From Tyto alba (taxonomy: Eukaryota; Chordata; Aves; Strigiformes; Tytonidae): a stretch of 64,000 bases of DNA. Below are positions 36,367 through 48,300 of the stretch, one piece after another. The notes beneath the pieces are model-generated. The model had not been told where the DNA came from and ran no database searches. It saw nothing but the letters and a program-made list of their open reading frames with translations. The position numbers and the translations under genes are program-made. The DNA is taken from the NCBI RefSeq assembly GCF_018691265.1, contig NW_024881324.1, positions 4,963,730 through 5,027,729 on the forward strand, written 5' to 3'. Positions within the stretch are counted from its first letter, which is position 1, and every line of letters begins with the position of its first letter.

Positions 36367-39300
36367 CCCCCAGTACTTTGTAAGACTTAACCAATCTGCC
36401 ACAGCCCATTAAACTGTCTATGATGCTCACCTGATAATTGCTATTGCAGGCAGGCCCCACTGGCATGATGTGATACCAAATTGAGCAACATAGGATTTCT
36501 AATGTGCACCTCTTTGTTTTATCTAGAGACCTATAAATGTCAGGATGCCTCTCTAGTAGAAGCACAGTTCATGTTGATGGCCTCAATAGAAAAATAATTT
36601 TGCAAAGCTGCCCTGGGTAGTCCCTCTACCACTTAATATGTCTATATGTAGAACAGTATAATCAGAGTTCATGCAGGCATATACTAGCACTACTCTTTGG
36701 CTGATAGATTTTAATTTATATTTGAAGTTCTGTGTAATATTAAAATCTCAGATGTAGGCATGGTATTTAAAGGACCCGTTTTTCTTCAGGTTCTTTTGTG
36801 TACGTAAACATGCTAGGAAAAACTTCAACACCTGTTAAATACTGATTATAGCACTTCTGTGTCTTCTATACGTACATTGCTGCTTGAGATGTTTTTCTTC
36901 ACTCTTGATCATCACGGTCTTTTTCTAAGGACGACAAGAGAAGGTAACTTCCACAAAACACTGTGTGTCGACTCTAGTTTCTGGAAACTCGTTTTCAGTT
37001 GTTCTGTCAAGTGAGGGATTGATTGAACTTCTGGGACTTTGCATGTGTGGTAATTTTGCTGAAATTAAATGTTTGCCATTTAATAGTCTTATACGTACAT
37101 TTTTATTTTTTCACTTTTTAGGTGCGTTGAATTTCAATCCTGATGCTGCTGATTCCATTCCAGGAGAAAGACAACCTACAGATATAAACTGGGTAAATAA
37201 AGATAGGAAAGACTCTAACAGTATTCAGAATAGGAGTAATTTACCATTTCCTAGTCTGTCTTCTGAAAGAGGTAGAGATTATGAAAGCTCTTCCACGAAG
37301 CATCATGGCTTTTGTAACCCAGAAGGTCAGTATGGGAATTCTGAAGACTTCCACCAGTATTTTGGTACCAGTAAAAGTTTGAAGAATCGCAACTTGCAAA
37401 GCCAGAGATGGCACAGATCAAGAAATGATAGCACATACACTAGAAGTAAGATAAGGCAAAATACTGCTGATGCTGGCGCAGTTCCAGGAATTTCAGATGC
37501 TGCAGTACTACCTGGGAGAAGAGCAGTTCCTAGAGGATACAATGACTTTCTTTCTTCGGAGAGTGACAGGGAGGTACCTAATGCAGACAGTAGAGGAGCA
37601 AAGCCAAAGAAAACGCATCTAATGCATGCATCTGGAAGAGGTTTCAGGGAGAAGGGAAAGCAAGTACATGACCGGGAAAAGAGAGTGAGCTCTAAGCAGA
37701 AAGTAGAGCTATTTGAAAATGTTCCATCTTTGGATGTGACTCAGTCTGACTCTTCAGAATCATCTGTTGGAAAGGCATTCTGTGATGCACCTGTTGGTAG
37801 TGGGGATGAGCAGAAAGGCTACAATTATGCAAACAAAAGATATCCCCGGAAGCCTGTGTGGAATAAACCTCCAGTAGAAAAGGAATGTCAAAAAAGACAT
37901 GATTCTCACCGTAATAAAAATACAAGAGTAGGTAAGAAGTCTTCTCTTGCATATACTCCAAAAGATAAAAATGAGAGGAAGAAAGAACTCTCTGATCACA
38001 AACATGATGAAAACTTGACCAGTGAAATCAGGCATCAGTTGTCTGATTCTGTCAGATGTAATGGAAGAAAGTTTCTGCTAAAGGGGGATCAGGCACCTGC
38101 ACTTCATTTCAGCTGGACCCAATATTGGAAAAAGCAAAGTGATGTACCAAAAAACAAAGAAACTCATACAGGTAAGATTTCTAGACAATCCTGTACACCT
38201 GTATTGAAGATATGATCTCGAATAATTTAAACTGCCTTTACGTTTGACTAGATGGAGTGGCTTATTATGTCATATTAGGTCAGTATCAGTTTCAGAGGGT
38301 AGAATTAAATGTAAATGTGTAGCCTCGCAGGGGGAAGGCGTTCTGTAAGTTTATTAGGGAAGAGCAGATTTTGGTTTAAATTTGGTTTTTGTTTTACCAC
38401 CAAACTGCAGCTGATGGCCTGGTCAAACACTGTGTTAAAACATGTATGTTGCAGGAGCAGGGAGTAAAATTCCAAGTGTTCTGAACAATGGGACTTGAGG
38501 AACAATCCTAAAACTGATTTTTGCAGAATAAGTTTTCTCATGTTTTATGTAGAAATAGGAAAATGCCAGATAGGGGGACTGTATTCTGCTACTAACAATA
38601 TTTTTTTCTCCCTGCACCCCTCCCCCCCCCCCCTTCTTTATTTTTTTTATTCAATGGTAGTATCAAAAAATTATTAGAAATAGAGAAAGGCTCTGGATGC
38701 TATTTTTGGATGTTGAGAATAGAAGCAAGTTGTCCTGGGTTGAGTGAGTGGTGGGGTTTTTTGGTGGCAGGGGAGGGGGCTATAGGGGTGGCCCCCTGTG
38801 AGAAGCTCCAAGTCAGCTCCACCTCTGCACCAAAACTGAGCCCATCAGCTGTGCCTCTGCGATAACGTATTTAAGAAGGGACGTGGTGAGGAGGAGTTGG
38901 AGGGGGGAAGTGTGCCAGAACAGAGACCCCCCTGTATCCTGTGGTGAGACGGCATGGCAGCCCCCCCTGCCACCCATGGAGATCTACAGTGGGGCAGACA
39001 CTGATTTATGGCCTGTGTTTTTCACTTAGATGATCAAGGTGCTGTGCCTGAAGAAGGCCGGGGTCTTGTGGGAAAAGGCAGCCCCGCTGCTGTAATTCAG
39101 TGCTGGGAGGATTGCAGCATGCGGGGGAGTCCCACGCCGGAGCAGCTCGGGAAGGGCTGCAGCCGTGGGAGGGAATCCAGTCGGAGAAAGTTGGTGACCC
39201 ATGACGGAGCAGTGTGGGGAACGCTGCAGCCTGTGGGAGGGATTCATGTCTGAGAAAGTTTGTGGAGGACTGTCTCCTGTGAGAGGGGGACCACGATGGA

Positions 39301-42300
39301 GCAGGGGGAGAAGTTCCAGAAGCTCCTCCCACTGAAGATGGAAGAAGTGGCAGCACTGACTGCACCCCCCATTCCCTGCCCCTGCGCCACTGGGGGAGGA
39401 GGTAGAGATATCGGGAGCAGAGCTGAGCCCGGGAAGAAGGGAGGGGTGGGGGGAAGGTGTTCTCAAGATGTGGCAATGCTTCTCACTGTCCTACTCTGTT
39501 ACATGTTGTTAGTGTCTGTAGTAAATATATGTTCTTTTATTCTTCCCCGAATGAATCTCCCTTTTGCCCATGACCATAATGGGTGATCTGCCCCTCCCAG
39601 TCCTATCTCGAACCCCAAGCCTGGCTCATCTGTCCCTCCTTATTGCTGGAAGGGAAGGGGGAGTGAGTGGCTGCATGGTGGTTGGCTGCCGACCAGGCTT
39701 AAACCACAACACAGTGTAAAACAGACCCACAGGTTTTGAGTGTCTGAGTGAATTTTGTGCCAACTGATGCTGTTAGGAACTTAAAACATTAAACGGAAAT
39801 CTTTGTGGTGCCACCGTACTGGTTTCTGTTTCTAGACAACTTAGGTAGTTTTCTCTTACTGTTTTAGATAAGTGCACTGAGAAAATAGTCTCACGTTATT
39901 CATAGCACCCAGCAGAAGTAGTCCTATTTCAGAAGCAATAAGAAGAGGGTGGTTTTGTTTTGTTTTTTTTTTTTGGTTCCTTTTCAGTTGAACAAACACT
40001 GAGAATTATATTTAGTTTTTTTTTACAAAGCATATCAACCTGGGCTCCTGCTGCCAGAATGATAGGTGGGTAGACTAGTTCCTGTTATCTTAACTGTGGT
40101 ACTGAATCTTTTGAAGATTTTGCTTTTCAGTGTCTCATCTTTTTCAGAGCTGAGATGCTAGTAGTGTAAACGGGAAGCATAAGATAACTCCAGTCAGAAA
40201 ATTTGTTCCCTTATGAGAAGCTCAAGGGTTAAGATCTTCCTTGATCCTTTCTAACTTAAATACATTAACTTTCATGCTCCTGGGTTCTACCTGAATAATA
40301 AAATTAAAGATACTTCAGTCTTTCTCCCAACATTATTAAGTGAAAAACATCATATGCAATAAGCAGGATGAGAAATAGTAATCTTAAGGAACTTTCCCCT
40401 CCAAAATGACAGTCTTTCTTTGCATGCTTTAGTTGGGAGCTATTTTGGAAACAGTATCTGCCACTATTTTCAGGGGACTAAGTCTATGCTTTTTAACTAT
40501 TTATGGGACAACTATCTTTTCGGAGTATGAAATAGCTCTAGTCTTCTGGAGAGAAGTAGTATGGTTTAGGTGAGGATGCATTCTTTGCAGCAGGTAATAT
40601 TCATGGGGTACTGAAAACACAAGTGACTGTTAATTCTAAATCTTGTGGTGCTTGATGTAGGAGGGCTGGAAAAGAAGCTTGAAAGTGCTTATGTTAAGAA
40701 GGGCAAATGTATTAACACTTCCAAGTTTCCAGGCATCCACGGGCTTGCTTTCAGTTATGTGTGATAAAAGCACATTTTTTAATTGATAGTAATTTTTCTT
40801 TTGTTATTTTATTTTTTTTGTCTTTCATTATGAGTTCTATCTTCCCTTGTATTGGCACCATTTAAAATGGTACATTTTTACACTTTACATTTCTAATTAA
40901 GGTATTCTAAAATTCTGTGGGCATAGATCAAGTAGCACTTCCACAGTGTATTTGGTAGCCTGAACTCTCTCATCAAGCTAATCTGGCAGAGCTGAAGTTC
41001 CATGGTACCTTTGTGATGGCTGCACGTTTAACTGTGTTCTCAGGCTGTTTTGTCTTCCGTGTGGAGTTCTTAATTTTTCACGTTCTTTCATATGGCTCAA
41101 AAGGCCCTGTACTTTGACTATTGTTTACTAGTAATTCCACTCCTGAAGCAGTCAGTTTGGGGGGCTTATTGCTGTAATCCAGGTATTTCGCTGTTAATAT
41201 CTGTTGTGTGGTCTTCCAGGAATACTCAAGGGTGGGAATTATTTGGCTGAAACTTCTGTAGTTAAGAGCTTTGGGCTTTTTGGTTTATAATTTACGTGAA
41301 GATAAATTTCCCATATAAAGTGATAAGTAAAATCTCAAACTTCTGCCAAGCTTAAAACTATTAACCAGTTTGTAAGATCAGAATGATTGCTATTAATCAA
41401 CAGGAATTACTCTTGACACTTCTATGGGAATCTTTTACTCCCTTTTCCTGCACTAGAGAAATGCTTACCAGGTATCAAACTGGAATCTTCCAGCGTTAAA
41501 CTAATGCCCTGCTTATAGCCACACAGGAAAATAAGTTCTGGTATAATTTAGATGAAATCTTGGAAATTCATTGGAATTTTGTTTCTTAGCTATCTGACGT
41601 TTCATGCACAAGTAATTTATTTTATTTGTAGGGTCGTTAATTGAACAGTTGACCACGGAGAAGTACGAGTGCATGGTATGCTGTGAGGTGGTCCGAATAG
41701 TAGCCCCTGTGTGGAGCTGTCAGAATTGTTACCACGTATTCCATCTGAATTGCATTAAGAAGTGGGCGCGATCACCAGCTTCACAAGCTGAAGGTTGGTA
41801 TTCTCTCTTGGATACATTTTCTCTTTCGAATATAAATAATAGCAAAGTTCATGTGTCTCTTATGTTGGAGAACTTATAAATATTGCCTGAGGTAATCAGT
41901 AAACTGTAAACAAAACAAGTTTTAAATAAAAAAATGTGTTTTTATTTTCGAGGTTCTTTGGATATTTCATATAAACCCTCCTAGATGTTTTGATTCTTTC
42001 TAGTATTCTAGCTAAAACTGTGTTCCAGGTTTGGATACGATAAGTATGAGATCACTCAATGAAATCAACGCATCAGGATACAAAGCTCTGTGGCTCTGCT
42101 TTTACATACCAAGAAATGACTTATCTTCTCTCGTGTGATTGGCTGAGCAGCCAAGCAGAAGCAACACTTCAAGCATTAGTTGTCTGCTTTTACTCAAATC
42201 ACTGCTTACTTCTGTTCTCAGATAAAGTACTTCTGAAATCCATCACCGGTGCCATGCGGTGAAATGAAATTCAGAGAAGACAGAAAGCGTCTGCCTTTGT

Positions 42301-45300
42301 CGTTAGCTTAAACTGTTTCAGATTCTTTGTATTATACCACTTTTTAAACTCATACCACTACATGCAGCCATTTGAATGATTTGGTGTAAGTTAAGGCTGA
42401 ATTGCAGCCTCTCTGCTGTGTTCAGTTGTGTTAGGTAGACACGCTCCAAAGACTAATGTTAATCTTGAAGTAGGGTTAACTTTTTCTGTATTGAGCTTGT
42501 TTAGCTTTTGCTATTCTATATTTTTCTGTCTCCCTCCGGGCGAATCAAGGAAATACAGTCTGTCAGCTACTTCCAAATGTTTGAGAGAAGTCCTTACAGA
42601 CTGTAAATCTCCTGCAGAAAGGATTGGTTGAAAAGTTCTTGGCTTTCTGAAGATGTGTTGACAGACTTCTGGGTAGGGCTGGTCATGCTTCATACTGACA
42701 GTAGAAAGAAGTTAGACACCAGCACAAGGTTTGAAACAAAAAGGCATTGGAGTGTTTGAGAAGGGAACAGATTTTTGGGTAAGACTGAAATCCTAAGCTG
42801 AACTCCTAGGTGTTTTTCTGTCACCTTCTTTGGAGCTGATTTATCTCCCTAAAACAGCTTATTGCTTGATCAAGAGAATATCTGCTTGTGAAAGGAAGGT
42901 TTTGCTTATCTGCTTGAGTCCTGACAGCATTTCAAATAGCTGTATCTTTTGGTCATTTGCTTTTCTTGTAAGAATTTATAGGCAAAATGTGTTACGGTGT
43001 CCTGTGTATGAGAACTTGAGCTAATCATTAATCGAAATTAAAAGTGATGGCCTCAGTAGAACTGATTCTGTAGCTCCAGTAAGGACATTGGTGCATGTTT
43101 ATTGACTCACTACCCCATCTTCATTAGAACTTGTACTTCAAAGTGTATTTGTTTTATGGTAGATCGTTTCAGTGTAGATTCTACTTCTAAGGCTTTATAC
43201 AAAGTTGAAGAATTCAGTAGCACCCTGGCAGTAATTACTGTTTATCAGAAGAGAAATAGGACACTGTAATCTACCTGAGTCGATACTTCACTGTTTTTCT
43301 GGAAGGGGGAAAAAGCTTTTTTTTTTTTTTTTTTTTTCTGGACATGATTTACTTTAAGCCTGCTTGATTCTGCAAATATTATAATGAAATACAGGAAGTC
43401 TTCTAATCTCAGCACCTGAACTTTTCACTGCTACCTATGACTTCCTGCCTACTGAGAATATTTTGTTCATAAGATCAGTTTTGAGTGTTTGTTCTTTTAT
43501 GTTTTTGAAGCAACTGAACATTTCAGTGAGGAGGTCCCTCTATTTGGGGCCTTAGAGCAGCGCTTATTTCTATGACGCATAGTAGGAGGCTGAAAGTATG
43601 TATATGTACATAATTTCTCATGATTTTTGTCATCACAGCATTGTATCAGAGAAGTCTTGAATACCTTGATGAAGTAGTTAACATCCTTGGTGGGGTATCT
43701 TTTCACATAGCCATCTTCCAGATCAATAGTAATGGGTATGTGTTATGAGGGAAAAGAGAGTGCAGAACCCTCGGGGACAAGGCAGAACAGTCAGCAAGTG
43801 AAACCTTTGTCTTTCCACCATGGTGGGAGCCCTGGGCCACCATCACTAATCAAATGGGGACCCAACACAAAGGATCCCAAGGAACCCTGCTCAGGAGTGA
43901 AGCTCAAAGGAATGTACCACAGGGATGGATAATAAAACGTGTGCCAATAAACATATACATATGCAATGTCCTGTTTTGCTCATTAGCAGACTCAAGGATG
44001 TAATGCAGATTCTGTTGTCCAAATTCTGAGATTTGCAGATGGTCATCAGGTTGGCAGCCGTGCAAGGGTGGGTGCAGATGAGGGTGGGAAGTGAACTATT
44101 GTGGGTTACTGTGTCAGTGAGATTAAAAAGTGCTTGAGACTCTACATACTCGGGTGAGAAGAGGTGAAGAACTACCCTGGGTTACCATAACAAAGTCTTC
44201 TTGCACTCTACAGTATCTTTCTTCTCAGGGACTCCTTCAGATGTGTTTTACTGAAGGTGTCTTCCCTCAGAGACTTTGCCTTCTATTGTGTTGACAGTCA
44301 TCTGGAAAATGACTTTTAGTTTGCCCAAGCCAGGTGAAAGAATCTCCTGATTATCTGTGGGGAGTCACAGGGCATTGCTCTATTCTTGGTCTGCTTACGT
44401 AAGACTCGTGGTTGACATCCAGAGTTCAGTATTGCTACAGTGTAGACTGTCAGTAGCACTCAGAGCCAGAGAATAGATTTTCACTGTATATTAGAGATGT
44501 CCCGGTGAGAAGGAGGAGCAGCTCTGCCAGACATCACTTTGCTGTTATGTGGAAAGATCATTTTCTATAAGGAAGAACATAACTTTTTCCTTAGGAAGCA
44601 TTTTTACTAACATTTTGAATTATATCGTGGAGGAATATGACCTTTAGATATTGCACAGCTGAGGTCAATCTGACAAGAATACATGCATTGCCCACAAGGT
44701 GTTTTACTTTATGTTTATAAAGGGGAAATGTTGTCTCTTGTCCCCTTCCTCCTACTACTTCTTTTAAAAACTGATGCTTCAGTGGTGTTTGGCTTGTGCC
44801 CTTACATTGATGGAACAAAAGTTTACGCCATTTGCTCCCTTCTTTGCAGGGGAGGTAGTTTTAGTGGTATTTTCATTTTGTCTGGAAGGATTGGAGATAT
44901 TTTGGGTTATTACATGTGTCTCTTTCTATTTTGCTCCCTCTGCTGCCCCTGCCCTCCACTTCCAGGTGAGTTAGTGGTTTGTACCAATCCAGTATTGGCC
45001 TGTAAGACAGCTTTTGAATTTCAGTGGTCAGAATATGAATCTATTTGCCTTTTTCCTTTTCTCTTTTTTTTTTTTTTCTTTTATTTTTTTTTTTTCTTAA
45101 GTCATGCTGTTCAAGGGCTGAAGTCCTTCTGTGTGCCTTGGATATTACACAGATGTTTTCTGTTACTGGGACAAAAGCTTTTGATTGTGTCTAGCTGAGA
45201 AGTCAAAGCAATAATTTATTGTGATACAGATTATCTCACTGGAGAACCACATAAAACCTTTTAGAAATGGTAACATGAAACTGCCAGTGTTGATTCTAGT

Positions 45301-48300
45301 ATATTCTACTACAGCTGAAGTGACCCAAATCTTGTTTGGAGTTTCTTTAATGTATCTAGCATTGTATATCTGTTGAAAATTCCTGCTGCACTGCTGCCTT
45401 CGGAAACGTAGCCTTTTAGCATTCACACTTTATTCCAGCAGATGTGTTTGGATCTTTTCTTATGTAATCATCTATGACTCATCCAGGCAAGCATGTAAAG
45501 AGGTGAGTTGCTTATTTGAAACTGCACATAACGATCCCTAGTCTGTATATATAATTTCCAGCTCTTCCTACTCAAGGTTCTTTTGAGCTCCTTAATCCTT
45601 TAAGATTCTGGAAACTGAGGAGGTTGTTCACCGTGCATTTATGACAACAGATATACAATACAAAGGGGTAGGGTTCTGGTCATGCTACCACAGATAAAGA
45701 TTTTTGTGGCTGAAAGTGCTACAAATAGGGATGCTTGCTATATGAAAGTGTATGGGAAAAAAATTGGTAAGTAATTACAAGTAAGGAATCTTTATCTTCA
45801 AAGGAGGAAGAAGATAGAAAACACTGAAACAACCTCTAGTAAACAGGAGTGAGGTGTATTCATTTTGCTTAGACATCTGTACTTTTGGTGTCTCTGGTGG
45901 GAATTCTGCCTCTTCGCTCCTATTCATGAGAGTGGAATGTTCATTCTGTAGGGTCATCCTCATTCTCACTTTCTTCAGTAATCAGGATTTGTAAGGAGTG
46001 GTTGCAGGACCACTCCTCATAAATGTGGATGTTGGGAGTCATCCTACTGTCATTCTATCCTACTGTAATTGCATGTGAATCCAGAAAGAAAACTTCCTTC
46101 TTGTATTTTTGGAGGAAAGCAATCATACATGTTACTTGTGGGTAGACCCACATGAATGTAGTTATGTCTTAGAGGAGCAAGCGCTAATCAGTGATCAAGA
46201 ACAACAAAATATATCTTGAAATGCTGTTTTGCTTGGTAAAAGGTTCCTATTTCACACAGACCTTCTCTACTCTAGAGAAACTGTTAGGTGTAGAGGACTA
46301 GGCATCCTGCTCTAGGAGAGGCCTTCTGCAGGCCTCCCGAAGCTGTGATGATAGGCTTACCTTCACAGCGTTTGAGAAACATAACATGGAATAACAATGA
46401 AAGGAATTATATTGTTAGTTAAGTATACTGTACAAAGTAATTCCGTAGGGAATCCCTTAAGGTTTAGCATGCTAGCTTTGGGAGGAACCACATAAGGTGC
46501 TCACGGATTTGTCAGCTGATACCCCTTTTGGTCACCTGCTGCCAGTTTTTACCTGTAGCTTTTAAGACTTCTCTCTGAGGTGCTTCGTTTGTAGCAGTCA
46601 AAAAAAAAAAAAAACTTGGCCAGGAAATGCAGGTTGGTCTTGGGCATGAATATGAGAGTATACTCCTTGTGCCACTTTCCTACAGCTGCTCAGCCCATAA
46701 TTGTAGAGCACTCTGCAGCGGTCTTAGTGACGCAGAGATGAACCAGAATAATGAAGGGTGTGAATACGCACGAAGTATTGAAAAGAGTGGACATGCTCTA
46801 GATTGACCTTTCAAGAGTGTCAAGGCAGTCTGTAATCTGGATCCTTTCCAGTTTGTGAAAATCATTGGCATTGTGCATGATGATAGTTAATGTAAGAAGT
46901 CTCCAATCCAACTGATAGCAAACCTAGGTGTGCCTGTCACCGCAGTGCAGTTGTTTTGTCAAACCTAGTTTCCTGTTTGCAATCCCTCATGCATTCATAA
47001 TGTGAAAATACCATAAATCTTGGTTAGATGTCTTCATCACAAAAAACAGTTCTAAAATCGCAGCTTTATTAGGTAACCGGCATTTAATTGAATGGTTGCG
47101 AGACAGTAAGAGCTAATCAGTTTATATATATTTTTTTATATATATAAACATAAAAATAAATATCTCTCCTCCCTGTCCCCCCTTTGTACTCAGTAGTGCT
47201 CTCAATGCTGGTATTCTTTGTAGACAGATATGTACTGAATTTGGGAAATGTCTTTGTGAATATTGCTTTCCTTTACTACTAACCAACACCCTCCTGAAAT
47301 GCAGAAGCAAGAAAACTGCAATAAAATATTGACTTGAACAATTATTTCCTAATCAATAGCTAGGTATTGTCACCTTTAATTAAAGTAGATTGTTCTAGTT
47401 TATATAGCACTAATTTATTCTGGACATGAAGCAATACTAAATTGGTCATCTACAGGACATGTAAACTCATAAAGTGAGAGGATAATGGAAAAGAAAGTAC
47501 AGGTGACACTTAAGACTGTAGTTAATTATATTTTTCTTGTCAGTATCCAATACCTGAATATTTTTTTTGGTCACATCTTTAGATATGGTGAAGACTGTCT
47601 ATAGTCTAGTAGAATGTCCTATAACAGAGTACATGATAATAGAAAAAGTGCAAATTTAAAATTTGTTCTTGCTGCTATATAAAGTTGGAGCCTGGTCAAA
47701 TGAAGTACCATTGCTGTGTTTGTCTTGATACTGTATAAAATGCATTTTTAGTAACCTGCTTTCTCACCGCTTCTGAACAAATTGAAACACTTGCTTTGGT
47801 TGCAGCTGTGATAAGAAACGAGGTGAGAGCACTTATTATGTGTTTGCAAATTAGCTCCTTTATTTACCTCAAGAAATTTTTCTTTAATTTTTTTTTATTT
47901 ACAGATGGTAATAGTGGTTGGAGATGTCCAGCTTGTCAGAATGCTTCTACACAAGTTCCTAAAACTTACACATGTTTCTGTGGTGAGTTTCTTGCTTGCT
48001 TTTGCAAAGAAAAACGATTTTGTCATTTTGATTCTCTTTTTTTTTTTTATTACTTTTTAAATTTGAATTCTTATATTTCTGCTTGTTTGCCTACATCCCT
48101 GGAATTTAACCTTGTTTAAAACTGTATTGACATTGGAAGGTGGCTGCACAGAGAATCACACATGTTGCTTAAAACATTTTAAAAAATAAATATTAAATCA
48201 TAAGTGTTAAATATTTTCATGTTACTATCTAAATAGCGATTTTTGTAGAATAACGATGGAATAGGGCTGCTGTTTTACAAGCTTTCCTTCAGTAGAAGGA

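Noticed and set aside
36338..36380. Cryptic NFX1 exon after T29-CCCCCAG
   Set aside because: The next GT is only a few bases on (tactttgtaag), leaving no sensible exon, and exon 1 to exon 2 phases already fit.
36965..37121. Upstream ATG in frame with NFX1 exon 2 as an alternative start
   Set aside because: The frame upstream of TTTTTAG is intronic, hydrophobic and unlike NFX1. Exon 1 (MAEA...) joins exon 2 in the right phase and matches the human start.
9695..39711. The two similar LTRs as the ends of one giant provirus
   Set aside because: The interval is 28 kb, contains a cellular gene start, and each LTR has its own flanking bases.
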